Positions 17,057-30,459 of a stretch of 64,000 bases of DNA are shown here, in pieces. Made by a program: the position numbers and the translations under genes. Positions within the stretch are counted from its first letter, which is position 1. Every line of letters begins with the position of its first letter. The DNA is from Rhabdophis nuchalis (lineage: Eukaryota > Chordata > Lepidosauria > Squamata > Natricidae), in the NCBI GenBank assembly GCA_039707465.1, contig CM077644.1:188542462-188606461 (forward strand), in the 5' to 3' direction. Under the pieces are notes generated by a model. That model searched no databases. It was not told where the DNA came from and was given only the letters and a program-made list of their open reading frames with translations.

Positions 17057-18149
17057 GTTCTGAGTCAGGTCTGTGAAAGAGGCATAAAGTACAGTAATAG
17101 CAGATTTCAATTACCCCAACATATGTTGGAATATAAACTCTGCCAAGCAGTCCTTTCAGGAAATTCCTGGGGTATTTTTTCTCTTTCAGAGAGGGGAGGA
17201 AGACAGATGTTGAAAGTTCTTTAAAAAAAGATCCTAAAAGCACAATTGCAAAAAATTCCAAAGAAGAGTAAAAATAGAAGACAGTGGAAGAAAACAATAT
17301 GCTGTACAAAAAAAAACTATCGAGAATCTGAAGAAAAAAAGAACCTGTGTAGGACATAGCCTACAAGTTGTTCAGAGTTAATTCCATAGTATCAGAAAAG
17401 TTAAAGCTCAGAATGAACTGAGGCTTGTTGGCAAAAAGCTTAAAAAGAACTTCTTATAAGAAGTGGAATCCAGTCTCCTAATGAAAATAACATTCATTCT
17501 TTAAAGAAAAACAAAAGAAAAGGCAGAACTACCCATTTCCTATTTGGATTCTAGATGGAATAAGTTCTGCCAGTCAGCTGTGAGCTATAGGATGAAGGCA
17601 GAGGACTGAACAGGACTGAAATTAAAGGTAAAACGAAACATGTTACAGAATTGTTGGAGTTGAAACATTCTGACTGGATGTCTAAGTATTCATGAGAACT
17701 AGTCTGACCTGAGCAAGGATTAGTGAAGCAGATTTTACTACTATAGTAGAACAATGGTTTATGTATAGGAAATATATTATAAACCTGGGAAGAACGACCT
17801 CAGATTAGTAATCTTGCAAATAACAAATCAGGCTTGGTTCTAAATGATGAGGGGAGAAAGTAAACTTCTACCTATTGTCAACTTCTGGTCACAGATAATG
17901 AGATGTTAAAGAAACAATGCCATTGGATTTGGACCACCAACTCCCTTTGACATTAGCTCATGAACATATCCACAATTTCATTCAACTGTTGAAGGTTCCT
18001 AATAAGTTTATCTGCCATCTTCTCGTGATGAGAAGTATTTTAGTGAAATGTAAGGAAACGCTAGGTTCTCAGGTATTAGACTTTACCTGTCTCTATCATG
18101 CACTTCCAGTGAATAAATCTCCTTTCAGTTATAGTTATAAAAGCTGATT

Positions 18150-18220
18150 CACTAATCACGAGTCCCTTTGGGGAGAGGGGGCGGTTAATAAGTCGAATAA
18201 ATGAATGAAATGAATGAATT
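18150..18220 (+). mobile_element. L2-clade LINE 3' tail fragment
   Basis: GAGTCCCTTTGGGGAGAGG (a small hairpin) and GGGCGGTTAATAAGTCGAAT followed by (AATG)n-like repeats: the tail module found on every L2 copy in this window. Confidence 0.7.
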
Positions 18221-18261
18221 GCTCAGAATAGTATTCTGCTCTCAGAAACAACCATGTGCAC

Positions 18262-18460
18262 CAGTGGTGGGTTTCTGCAGGCTCGCACCTACTCGCAAGA
18301 GCCGGATGGTGAAATTTAGAGAGCCCGTGAGAGGGGGTTCCACCAGCTGACCCAGAAGTAAGTCTGGCCTGCCGCTGCCAGTAACCCAATGGGAAGGAAA
18401 GGAAAGGAAGGCAGAAAGTAAGAAAGGAAGGAAGGAAGGAAGGAAGGAAGGAAGGAAGAA

Positions 18461-18536
<76 letters not shown>

Positions 18537-18715
18537 AAATTTATCATCACAATTGAGCCCAAAATTTTGGTTGCTAAGCAAGAGCATTGTTAAATGAGTT
18601 TCACCACATTTTACAAGTTGGCCACTCCCATCCTGTCACATGACTGCCAAGCCACGCCCACAAAATAGGCCACACCTAGAGAGTAGGTTCTAAAAAAATT
18701 TGAAACCCACCACTG
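18262..18715. mobile_element. hAT-like element, 454 bp, perfect 8-bp target duplication, carrying a GAAA microsatellite
   Basis: Ends cagtggtgggttt and aaacccaccactg are perfectly inverted. Flanks are atgtgcac at 18254-18261 and again at 18716-18723. Inside are a mixed AAGG/GAAA repeat (about 18400-18537) and a short piece resembling the palindromic MITE (18545-18615). The repeat gives spurious poly-Phe/Ser ORFs on the minus strand. Confidence 0.9.
18400..18537. repeat. (AAGG)n/(GAAA)n microsatellite
   Basis: A purine-only tetranucleotide tract of about 135 bp inside the hAT-like element. Confidence 0.95.
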
Positions 18716-20984
18716 ATGTGCACACAGAAGACTTCCACTTAAACAGAAATAACTCTTTAAAGAAACAGAAATCTCCAGAGCCAGATTAATTTTATAAAAT
18801 ATAGAAGTTGGTTTGGGCAAATGTTAATTTTCCATTTTTAAAGATAAAATGCCAGACAACCGAAGGCAGAAAAATATTACCCTTAAGGTACTAAAGCACA
18901 GGAATAGAAAAGCAATGAAACAGATATCAGAACAGTTTCTAGAATAATTCATAAACAGACTGAGTAATAAACACCTTGAAAGCAATGCAATAATTAGGCA
19001 TGGATTAGGCAACAAAAAGTCTTGCCAGATCCATCTTATCTCAATTTTTGATTGGATGCTTTTCTTACCAGATTGTGGGAATACTGTAGATGGAATTCAA
19101 GTAAAGCATTTGACAAACTAGCCATGGCATTCTGATTAACAAGCTAGTTAAGTGCTGGATGGGTGGCATGACAACTAAGTGAAAACACAGCTGGATAGCA
19201 AATTGTACTCACAGCATATTCATTAAAACCTCTTCATCAGACTGGTAGAGAAAACCTAATACTACCACAAGGGTGATGTAGTTTTCTGTAATTTTTAATG
19301 AATAACTTGAATGAGAATATGAGAGGAATTATTGTCATATTTGCAGTTGGGTGGTTAGCTCATACTTTGGAAGTCAAAAGAAAATTCAACATGTTCAGGT
19401 TAAAGGAATGGACTCATTCCTAGTTCAGTTTGGTTCAATGAATATATCCAAGTGAAAATATCTATCAGGGATGTATTAATTTATATTATTGCATTTAACT
19501 GAGCTTGGTTTCTATGATTTTATAAATTAGGCTCAGTTGGAAGCAACTTTGAAATCCTGCCATGTTTTGAACTATTTGGATTTTTCATTTTTCAAGAATA
19601 GCTTCATATCCAACCTAGATATAATTAAAATATATAAGCAACTATGTGATTTTTTTAAAAGTGGCATATAAATTCTCATCTGAGTAAAGTACCAAAGAAA
19701 TCCAACCATTATTTGAATATCCAGAACCATGGTTGAATCCAAAAATGTTGCCAAATTCTGAAGTCATAGGACAAATTCTGTGACATCTAAAACAGCCCAA
19801 ATATCAAGATGTAGTTGTCTGAATATTCCCACACAAGAAGCATTTCTGACTCATTACACAATTTATCTTTCTAATTCCAAGTAAATATAGAATAGCATGA
19901 AAATTAAACTCTGAGAGAAACCAATGAACAATAACCAGATGAAAGATTATGTTATCGTCCTTAAGAAAGGACAAGGGTTATGCCAGAATAATGTCTACTA
20001 CAAAATAGCATGAAAAACCAGTAACAAAATTAAGAGGGAGTATTTCTCAAACCCAGGTCTGATTCTTATTGTATAAGTCCAGAAAATGGTCTAATATTCA
20101 GGTGATGCTTTAATACAACTTCTATAATGGTTCAGTAAAATAATAGTTTCTTTGATTCCCTGATTATTCTACTTCTGGGTTGAGAAAATGCAATTGTCTA
20201 CTTTGGTTGAGTTCAGTCTTTCAGCGGTTGATTAAAAACGAAATGCTTCTCTGAGAATCTGGCAGAGGTTGTACCTCGTGTGAATATCCCACAGAAACTG
20301 TGCCAAAAACTACTGTTTCTACTCTCTTCTGCATCTGCCAGATCCTGTGAGAAAAATAATTGGCAGTATGGAACTTTACAAGACCTTTACAGACATTCTT
20401 GATGGTAAATGACACTGCAGGGAAGCATGAAGATTGTGTCTGAAAATTTCCATAATAAACATGCGCTCCGAAAGTAAAAAAAACATGGCGCTTTGTTTTG
20501 TTTCTGTTTTGTTATCTGTCATGCCTGGAGACTTAACAAGAAATATCAGCTCAGTTCCTGAGTACATGTTTTGCATTCAGAAGATCACACATTCAATCTG
20601 GGGCATAGTGTTAGGAAAAAAGGGATTTGACACCCTAGAAAGCTACCATCAGTCAATATAAATCACAAATAAGCTATTCGATATACATGGGAACTAGGGG
20701 TCCAACTGAAAGTTGTTGTTTTTTCAATTTCTAAAGTCAAGATTTTCACATGAAAATATACTGAGATCTTATAGGATCTCATGAGATGAAATGGTTTTAT
20801 ATCAGAATTTACATGATTTCAACTGCGATGTTGCCAGTTTTCACATGTTTAATGTAAAATGGCACAGTGGTATCAGGATGCCAAAAATGGATGGCTGACT
20901 CCTGCTATAGATTATGATTTTTATTTTCATAAAGCAGTTTCGTATTTTTTACATTTTATTTTTATCCAAAAAAATTGCGTGTAC

Positions 20985-21042
20985 GCACAAAATGTCCTCT
21001 CTCAGTGAACCGGTAGTAAACCAGATAGGAACCCACTATTGA
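20985..21042 (-). mobile_element. Terminal fragment of a hAT-like element
   Basis: GAACCGGTAGTAAACCAG and AGGAACCCACTATTGATG resemble the right end of the CAGTGGTGGGTTCCTACCGG type hAT element common in squamates. The other end is missing. Confidence 0.4.
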
Positions 21043-21064
21043 TGGTAGAGATGCTTCAAGTCTT

Positions 21065-21200
21065 ACCACTGTGGGGTGGGGTGAGCTCCCATCAGTCACC
21101 TCAGCTTCTGTCCACCTAGAAGTTTGAATGCATGTTATATGCAAGTAGATAAATAGATACCACTTTGGTGGGAAGACCAGCTGGTGCTTCATGTGAGCGG
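21065..21200 (+). mobile_element. tRNA-derived SINE fragment
   Basis: Contains GGGGTGAGCTCCCATCAGTC, CCACCTAGAAGTTTGAATGC and GCAAGTAGATAAATAGATAC, the conserved body of a SINE widespread in reptile genomes. Family name not assigned. Confidence 0.6.
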
Positions 21201-21458
21201 TGAGAACCCTGGACCTTCTCAGAGGTGACACCTGTTTGCAAAGTGGCTTCAGTGGAGGGAGAGGACCCCAGATGATGCTACAAGATGCTGTTCATCTTTC
21301 TTTCTTTATGGTGTGAAACTAGGTTATCCTCTGTGGTGTTCCATGACTGTGAATAGAATGGGTCAGCACTCTCAAGCAGCCAAAACCCACTATGTGTTAG
21401 GCTCCTAATTGTAGTCTCCTACAATTGCAACATTGCCATACCTTAAATAAATAAATAA

Positions 21459-22080
21459 ACTAGTGCAGAATGCAGCAATACGTTGTTAGCTTCTAGAAGA
21501 GCACATATTACACTACTGTTCTACAAGCTGCGTTGATTGCCAGTCCACCTCTGTATCTAATTCAAGGTGCTGTTCATTTAAGCATCCTGAAATCTAGATG
21601 GACTACCTGATTTTAAATAAGAGATTATAATCTTGTATTTGATTTTATACACTTCAGTTTGTCATGGCTGTGAGGCACAAAGGAGAAGAACAGCTGCATC
21701 TGGTCATTGTCACCCATTTAGCACTACATATGTAGTTTAAGGAATGCTACAGACACAGGTGATTATTCCTCCCACTCCTCTGCACTGGTTACCAGTACTT
21801 AGTAATATCATACTTACCCACATTAGATGACAACAAGCTTTCATTTGCTATTGCCAAGGATGCAGGGCAACAAGGCCCTCCCTATTCACCAGGATAATGC
21901 ACAACCCATCACAATATTGAAATCCTGTAGGCCAGCTTAGAAAACAGATATTCCCTTAACATCTACCCAGTTTAAAACTGAAAATATCTGGAGTGAGGAA
22001 TGGTCCAAGGTATCTTCTTGTCGCCTGACCATTAGTGATCCCTCTAGCAAATCATCTGTTTTTTACCTGCCTCTCTTTGT
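21459..22080 (+). mobile_element. Degenerate L2-like LINE fragment (reverse transcriptase C-terminal region)
   Basis: Translation shows the pattern QNAAIR..LLASRRAHITLLFYKL..LPVHLCI.FKV, the decayed form of the QNAAARLLT..HITPVL..LHWLPV block typical of L2-clade ORF2. Many stops are present. The right limit is approximate. Confidence 0.55.
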
Positions 22081-23739
22081 CTGCTTGAAATTGAATAGAA
22101 TTAGCTGTGATACTGGAAACGTGCTTCTGCTCAATATCAGTGGGGATGGAAAGATTCCACTAGTTGAGATTGTAGTGCTGATATGCAAACTGTTACACAT
22201 ATTATGCAAGATTGCTCACAACATACATTCTTTGGTTCCCAAAAGATTTGCATGAAGCTGAATTGGACATCCAGTTATGCCATTCCCTGCCATAGAAGTT
22301 TTACTTATAATTACATAGATTGTGTGGATATGTTTACTTCTCTTCTGACATGTTCTCATCATGTGCTAAATATAATAATAATCTTGTATTACTTCTGCTG
22401 ATGAACAGTCTCTAATCACATTTATTAAGATTATAATTATCACATAATTGCTTTTTATTGTGGCTTCCTTTCACAATAAATTCTGAAATTGACATAGCAA
22501 TCAATGTTCCAACTGCTTTAGAAATCTTTCTCTTAATGCAATTTTGACAATGCTGTAGACTGATATCCAAATTCCAAAGGATGGCTTGTTGTTTTATTTT
22601 CATCTCAAATGAAATTGATCTACTACATATAGTTTTAATAACTTGATTTTATGTCAGAATATAAATATCAACTGCTTTGCTGAACAGGAAATACTTGTAG
22701 AGATATATTCTGGTCCCTATATTCCCTTGTATTCATATTCATTTCATGTATTCATAATCATGTTTATACTTATATCTGTTATCTAATCCATGTTTGATTA
22801 TGTATGTATGTATGTTTGTTTGTTTGTTTTCGGTAACAAAGCAATTTTTTTATCTGTTTTCATAAAACACATTTCAAGCACTAGAAATATCTTTAATATT
22901 TTGATGGGCCAAAGACAAGCATATAGAAGCATAAAATAACATATTTTACCATGCTACTTTTGGAGACAAGATGCATTCTGATTATTTTTTCTTAATGTTT
23001 TGTTCAAAAGAATGTTTAAACTTGTAATATGTGCTTATTAAATCATTAAAACAAATGTTCGTTGATTCTATGACTAATTATTTCAAAGCAGAGCAATGCA
23101 AGAAATTTGATGTTTGGGACTGGTTTGAGTGTATCCTCAGGGTAAGATATAAAAGGGCTCTGTTTAGAAACGACATGAAAGGCAAAATGCAGTGAAATAG
23201 TGGCTGATCTTAGAAAGAGTAGAAAAGAAGGGGCAAGGGGGGGAATCAAAAGTTACTTGAGAAGTTAGGAAACTATGGCACATCACTTGGCTCTTTTAGA
23301 GACAAAAACAAAGCTTTAGTATTACATTAAGTGGGTCCGAAGCCATTATGAAAGGAAGAATGACACTATCAGTGCTATCTCAACCATTCAGTGGACTGAA
23401 GTGGTTTATTCTGATGGCATATCCTGGGAAGTGTCAGCAAGGTGCTTGGAGGAGAAAAAAAAATCTATGTTCGTTTAGCTATCCTGAAGGCATCCCATCA
23501 GCAGCCCTGGCAAAATATTTACTGTTCACTGTCATTTGTTTATGTACATGCAATAGAAAGGGGCTGTAGCAAGCTCTGGAGTAACCTAGTTGTGGAATCT
23601 GTAAGAACTATTCATGTAATGTTTGCTAATCTGACCTGGGAAGTAAGTCCAGGTAAAAAAGATTGTTCTTTTTGGCAAAAGTACATAAAACTCTTCTGAA
23701 TGTTGCATCTGGGAGAAGGCATAATACTTTTAATGCATT

Positions 23740-23770
23740 ATTATTATTATTGTTGTTGTTGTTATTGTTG

Positions 23771-23826
<56 letters not shown>

Positions 23827-23841
23827 TTGTTGTTGTGGTGG
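23740..23841. repeat. (ATT)n/(GTT)n/(ATG)n trinucleotide tract
   Basis: A compound trinucleotide repeat joined directly to the 3' end of the R4-like element. The minus-strand reading gives a spurious poly-Ser ORF. Confidence 0.93.
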
Positions 23842-25290
23842 TGGTTAATCTTTGGTGAGATTCACAGTCTTTGGGGCTACTTGGTAGCTCAGCAGCTTGA
23901 ATCCTAACCAAGGACCTAGGAACTGTTAAGGTATCATCAGAGGATATAAGCTGTTCCAAGTAGGGTGGTTTTTTGTAGAATCAGAATGTTCAAGTCAAGC
24001 TTTGTGCGATTTTGCTGCATTCACATATTAAATGTGAGCTGTCGATTCAAAGCTTTGGTTTTCCATCTATTTAATCTGCCATCCAGCTATTTTTCCTTAC
24101 ATTCTGCCTTTGTTTCTATTGTTTTTATAGTGTTCTCAATTTTCACAGCCTGCAGCCATTTTTCTGTACTTTGGTTCACATAATCATTCAAACTTCATTT
24201 TTCTTCTTCTACAGTTTGCTGGATTTGCAATAGCCCCCTGCCCCCTATTTTTCTTGGCAGGTACAATCTATTGATGTCACTTCGGCGATATAAAGTGTGG
24301 TACATATTCAAAAGTGTGCATGTTTTCCGGTCCAAGTTTTCCAGTTCAGCTAAAGTTCAGTTGATTATTCCAGCTGAGTAGCATATCACTGGAACTGCCC
24401 ATGCATTAATGGCTTTAATTGCATTTCCAGCATTCAGCTTTGATTTTAATATTTTGTGGACCCTCCTGATATATTCCTTTTGCGTTAACTCTTTGAATTT
24501 TCCATTCAAGATATTATCTGTTTCCAATATGCCTAGGTATTAATAACCACCATCCTTTGCTAATGCTTTCACTATGCTTCCATTTCCCAATTCTATTCCT
24601 TCTATTTTTTCCATTTTTCCTTGCTGCATGAATAATATAGCACATTTTTCAAGTCCAAAGTTCATTTTGATGTTACTACTGAACAGTTGAACAGTGTTGA
24701 GTATTTATTTAAGTTCAGTGGGGCTTTTTGCATACATTTTTAAGTCATCCATATATAGTAGATGGTTTATCTTGCCATGATTTGGTATATGACTTTTATG
24801 TTTTGTAAGATTATTGTCAGTGGAATTAATGCAATATTGAACAGTAGTGATGAAAGTGAGTCCACCTGAAAGACTCCTCATCTGATGTTGACTTCACCAA
24901 TGTTCTCCCCATTTATTGTTAGAACTGTTTTCCATTTTTGCATATTTGCTTTCAAAAATGTACAAATATTTTTGCTAATTCCAAAGTTTTCCAGACAGGC
25001 GTGGGGTAATGTGTGGGATAATAAGTCAAATGCCTTCAGCTATGGGGTAATGAGTCAAATGCCTACTTGTAATCAATCCATGCCATATTTAAATTCGTTT
25101 TTCTTCATTTTGCATTTTTACTACCATTTTGCCAATGAGCAGCTGATCTTTTGTTCCTCTTGATTTTTTTATAATTTCCTTTTTGTTCTACCAGATCCAA
25201 ACTTTTTTCCATCAGATTCAATACTGAATTTGCCAGTATTCTTGTAAAAAGTTTGAACGTCATTGTTATTATCTCTTTTATTCATTAAAT
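23842..25290 (-). mobile_element. R4/Dong-type LINE fragment, decayed, internally deleted
   Basis: Minus-strand translation shows EQKGNYKKIKRN, WIDYK.AFDSLPHS, then INHLLYMDDLKMYAKSPTEL (the YMDD active-site block), MNFGLEKCAILFMQQGKME and RSDINRLYLPRKIGGRGLLQ: the R4/Dong order of reverse transcriptase and following region. The restriction-like endonuclease part is mostly missing: the sequence jumps to ILQKTTLLGTAYIL near 23950, then a tail ending at the trinucleotide tract. Multiple stops make it non-functional. Confidence 0.75.
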
Positions 25291-25329
25291 ATGAAACTCA
25301 GTGAACTGAACATTTAAAAATGTATCATA

Positions 25330-25660
25330 AATACCATTGACTGGCACTAATGGTTGATATGGGTTGCTATTAACCAAGTACAATGTTCCAAGTAGCACAG
25401 TTTTTTGCAGTTCCACTGGTGTTATTGCAGGAAGCTGCTATTTCTTGATGTGTTTTGAAAAAATCTTGGACATAGTACCAAGCGTCCCAATGACAATGGG
25501 TACCACTGTTATTTGTTTTATCCATAATCCTGTTGTTGTTGTTCTTGTTGCTATTTTCTTGGGTCTTAGTACAAGTATTTATTAATATCTGAATACTTTT
25601 TAAAGTATGCTTGATACATATTTTTTTCGATAATGTGATAACAATAATAATAAATATAAT
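25330..25660 (-). mobile_element. Second R4-like fragment (C-terminal region)
   Basis: Minus-strand translation gives IKQITVVPIVIGTLGTMSKI and then LQKTVLLGTLYLV, a C-terminal motif pair of R4-type elements. It lies upstream, in the direction of the elements, of the reverse transcriptase fragment, which has its own LQKTTLLGT end. It must therefore be a separate insertion or a rearrangement. Short AATAAT repeats flank it at 25640-25660. Confidence 0.55.
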
Positions 25661-28159
25661 CATATAACAATTCATTTCATTTTCCAGAAGATAATTTCAG
25701 GATGGATGAGGAATCTTAAGGGATAGGAAAGCAGCAAAAGTATATTCAATTAATTAGATTTTATTCGATCCAGGAATTGAGCTAAAGATTATGTATTCCA
25801 TCTTACTTTGGTTTCGTATGCAACTGTCATAATGGCTGAGTTTTAATTACTACAGTACAGCATTATTTGCTAATTTGTAATATTACTCTCTCTAAGTAAT
25901 ATCAATATCTAGTTTTACCTTAGCAATTAAGGTAACGTTAAATTGCAACTAGCAAGTAAAGACATCATTTAAAGGAATCACCTGAGTCTTTTTTCTGCAC
26001 TTACATTTTACTTGTTATAAAATACATATCTTCCCATTAATAATCAAAACTGAATGGGACCAAAAATTTTCAACTATAATGTATTCACATTTCCCAAGTT
26101 AATGTGCAACACTAACCTAGGTTTGACATTAAGGATATTTTTTTGAGCATCACTTAGACATGGAAATACAGAGAAAGTATACAAATCTAAACTTATCAGA
26201 TTATTACTTCTATTCAGCTCAGAAATCATGTTGAAATATTAATTTGATATTGTCTATGTCACATTTTCACACTTTTACATTTGATAATAAAAGAAATTAG
26301 TCCTGCACATGGCAACCTGAATGAATATAGGATAGGAATCTGATAAACAAATGGATCAGTTCAAACTTAGCAAACTTAAATAATAACAAATTCCAGCAGT
26401 TGCCACTTGCCCTACAAGAGATAAAAGATTACTGGTATTTACAACAAACCAGCACTTTTGTGCAGCTGTTTTTTTTTTTAAGTTTGAAAATCGAATAAGG
26501 GATTGACCCCAATCTAACCACTGTCTCACAATGCTAAGTTCAAAGTTAAATCATCCTCCCATTACATATTAAATTACACACCAGACACAAGTCTCTAACC
26601 CTTGCCCTCTTGTCTGACCTTTACTCTTGTCTGACCTTTACTCTGCTATACCGGAACACACTTTCAAGAGGACAGAGTACTCTAATGGTCCTTTCAGATG
26701 CTACTGTAACTCCACTGTCTCCAAAATTCTTGCACTGAATTGAGCACATCTGCCACTTTGTTCAGAGGTTTTTATCCCTATATAGTTACTATCAAAGGAA
26801 AACATGAGTAGACTAGAATATTCTTCTGATTAAGACCCACTGAATTCACTTAGATTATTGTCTGAGTAAATTGCACAGAATTGCTGGGTTAGATCAAGAA
26901 AACATTTCAAGGAAAGGAATCCTAGACCACTGTTGACATTTTAGTAAAATTGAATGCATTAACAGGCATGATTACATGAATTTGATTCTAACTGGATTAC
27001 AAACAACTCAAAAATGACAATACTAAATTGTTACTGGCAAAAATGTAGTTATTTAAAATCCATTCATAAAACGGATGGCCTATGCTGTATAGTAACAGGA
27101 TGTAAAGGGTTATTTCAAAATCGTGTTTTAAATACTGTTTCCTTCTACCAGTCTATATATTTCCTACATACAGACATAATAAATCCTGCTATGTGGTCAA
27201 CATGCGTACTTCATTCCATTGGTAGATCCCACTCTGGAATAACATCTATGGATATCACATTTAATTGTAATGATTTTATAATTAATAATGATGGCTTGTT
27301 TGTGATAGGTAAAAGATTCAATTTGAAAAAAGCTATGGCACTAGCTGATTTTGAACCCTCTTAATGATAGGAATATATATGAATTTATGAACAATTTGAT
27401 GAAAAAGTATAACAACAAGGAAGGAAATAATTTCATTTCAAACTGGGTTATATTTCTCAGAACAAGTAGTCTGATTAAGTTCGGGCCGGTTTTGTTTGCA
27501 GATTGTGACATATCTTTTTCCTATATTTTAATCAGAAGAATAGTTTAAACATTAAATCTACAATATAAATAAATTCCAGATATTCATAGAAATCTCCCAG
27601 CACTTTCTCTTGTTATCTCTCATTTGTTTTGGAGTGAAATATCTCATAGCTCTCAGCAAAATCTATGATAAAGGAAGTCATACATATCTTACAATGTGGC
27701 AGTAACAAACTGAAGTATTATATAATTATGCAAGCTAAATTTGCCCTTTCATTTTGGAATAGCTAGAGAAAATAAAATTTGGAGCAATACAATGTAATAA
27801 AAACACCCTCTCATTTCTCCTTTTGTCTGCTATGGTTAAATGGATGCATGCCAGGCAGCATAGGCCTCTTGCTTACAAAATCCTGCTTTAACAGCGTGTG
27901 AACAAAGCAGTATCTTCTATCCTGAAGTGCCCTACAAAAATATTATTTTAAAAAACACATTCTTTAGCATTTCAAGTCAGTTGCAATTAGTATGCAAAAA
28001 AATGTATAAGGGATCACTAACATCCCAGGGGTTTCTCAGCTTCTTATTCACTCATTCAGCAACAACATGTCTTCCACACAATCCTGTTGTGTAAATAGAC
28101 AACATTTGCACTGCTGAACCTCAAGGGGAAATGGAAAGGAAAGGTAGGAGCAATAAAAT

Positions 28160-30180
28160 AAGCTTAAATCCAGCATAAATGGATTTGTGGGAGCTGAGGG
28201 AGATGAAACGCCGCAAGAGACGCCTAGAGAGCAGAGGGAGATCCTCTCGCTCCGAAGCCGACCGAACACTAGTGAGAGCCCATATTAGGACTTACTTAGT
28301 GGCGATAAGGGTGGCCAAACGTGAGTATTGTGCCACCCTTATTGCATCCGCAGATAACCGCCCTGCTGCCCTGTTTGGGGTGACCCGCTCCCTCCTTCAC
28401 CAGAGGCCGCGGGAAGCCCCTTTATAGGGACGAGCAGAGGAATTTGGGATTTATCTGCAGGACAAAATCACTCGGATTCGGAATGAGTTACCCTCCATCG
28501 AGAGTGGTCCAGTCGGACTGTCCGAGGCTGCTCTTGAGACACCATTCTGGGAGGAGTTTGACTTTGTTACTACCAAGGATATGGACAGGTTGTCAAGGAG
28601 ACTTAAGGCTACCACATGTTTATTGGACCCGTGTCCCTCCTGGCTTGTACTGGCATCCTGGGAGACGACACGAGGCTGGCTCCAGGATATTGTGAATGCC
28701 TCTTTGAGTGAGGGGTCCTTGCCTGCCATCTTGAAAGAGGCGGTAGTGAGGCCCCTCCTCAAGAGGCCTTCTCTGGACCCGGCATTATTGGAGAATTATC
28801 ATCCGGTCTCCAACCTTCACTTTTTAGTGAAGGTTGTAGAGAGTGTGGTGGCCCAACAGTTTCCACGACACCTGGAGGAAATTGATTATCTAGACCCGCG
28901 CCAGTCCGGCTTCCGACCCGGTCACAGCACCGAGACGGCATTGGTCGTGTTGGTGGATGATCTCTGGAGGGCGCGGGATAGGGGATGCTCCTCTATCCTA
29001 GTCCTATTAGACCTCTCAGCGGCTTTTGATACCATCGACCATGGTATCCTATTGCACCGACTGGGGAGGTTGGGGCTGGGAGGCACCGTTTTACGGTGGT
29101 TCTCGTCCTATCTCTCTGGTTGGTCACAATATGTGTTGGCAGGGGGGCAGAGATCGGCCTCGAAGCCCCTCTTATGTGGGGTTCCTCAGGGGTCGGTCCT
29201 CTCGCCTCTCCTGTTCAACACATATATGAAGCCACTGGGCGAGATCATCCGTGGTTTTGGGGTGGGATATCATCTGTACGCTGATGATACTCAGCTGTAC
29301 ATATCCACCCCAGACCACCCCAACGATGCCGCCAAGGTGTTGTCCTGGTGTTTGGAGGCTGTACGGATCTGGATGGGTAGTAACAAACTCAAGCTCAACC
29401 CATCCAAGACTGAGTGGCTGTGGTTTCCGGCACCCCGGTTCAGCCAGATAACTCCAACTCTGGCCATTGGGGGCAAAACACTGGCCCCCGTGGAGATGGC
29501 GTGCAATTTGGGTGTCCTCCTGGATTCCCTGCTGTCCATGGAGGACCATGTGGCGGCTGTGGCCAGGGGGGCGTTTCATCAGGTATGCCTGATGCGCCAG
29601 TTGCGCCCCTTACTGGACCGGGCTGCCATTCGCACTGTCACTCAAGCACTCGTGACATCCCGACTCGACTACTGTAATGCTCTCTACATGGGGCTTCCCT
29701 TGAGGTGCACTCGAAAGCTACAGCTAGTCCAGAATGCAGCCGCGCGGGTGATTACGGGAGCCCCTAGATACTCCCACATAACACCACTCCTGCGCGAGCT
29801 GCACTGGCTACCTGTGGTCTTTCAGGTGCTCTTCAAGGTTTTGACGACCATCTTTAAAGCGCTCCATGGCTCGGGACCTAGTTATATGCGAGATCGTCTT
29901 CTGCCCCATACATCCGCTCCCACAGAGAGGGCCTTCTCAGGGTGCCGTCGGCCAGGCAATGCCGGTTGGCGACACCCAGGGGAAGGGCCTTCTCTGTGGC
30001 GGGCCCTACCCTTTGGAACGACTTACCCCCGGAACTACGCACCATCTCAGACCTCCGCCTCTTCCGCCAGTGTCTAAAGACACACCTTTTTCATCAAGCC
30101 AGCCTAGCGTAACCTTCTGCTATGACTATTTTTAGACAGTTTTAATTGGGGATTTTAAATTAATTTTAGCACAGCCATGA
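28160..30180 (+). mobile_element. L2-clade LINE, 5'-truncated, with long reverse transcriptase ORF
   Basis: An open frame of about 500 codons (28581-30077) contains the reverse transcriptase blocks SGFRPGHSTETAL, LLDLSAAFDTIDHGILLHRL, PLLCGVPQGSVLSPLLFNTY and YHLYADDTQLYIS (YADD), then LDYCNALYMGLPLR, QNAAARVITGA and LRELHWLPVVF. The upstream frame (28179-28427) ends at a TAG, and no endonuclease domain remains. Relative to the copy at 46993-48222, roughly 10 nt are missing after LLPHTS (about 29910), which shifts the final codons. It is recently active in appearance but dead. Confidence 0.9.
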
Positions 30181-30459
30181 CCTAATTTTAGACAACCATG
30201 ACCTAAATGACTGAGAATCTCCATAGACATGTCTGATCTCAATTTGTTCTATTTCATTCAACACACAGTTTCATCCAGGCAGTATTTTCTGGTATTTTCT
30301 TCTCAATTTCTGAAATGTTGTTAAGGCTGACAGAGTGCTCAGCCCTTCCTAGGGCTGTGAGAAAGTAACTGGCCCAAGGCCATCCATCTGACTTTGTGCC
30401 ATAGGTGGGACTAATATTCTCCTGTTTCTAACCTGGTCCTTTTATCCAGTACACTAAAC

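Noticed and set aside
16911..17357. Minus-strand ORF of 148 codons
   Set aside because: Low-complexity hydrophobic start, overlaps a hAT-like element, no domain, no splice-site or promoter support.
18156..18587. ORFs rich in Phe/Leu/Ser on the minus strand
   Set aside because: Translation of the GAAA/AAGG purine repeat within a hAT-like element.
23762..23959. Poly-serine ORF
   Set aside because: Translation of the trinucleotide microsatellite plus the R4 3' tail.
24000..25290. Functional reverse transcriptase gene in the R4 region
   Set aside because: Many in-frame stops and a missing endonuclease domain; relic only.
27014..27364. Plus-strand ORF of 116 codons
   Set aside because: Composition is like random AT-rich DNA; no motif, start context or related copy in the window.
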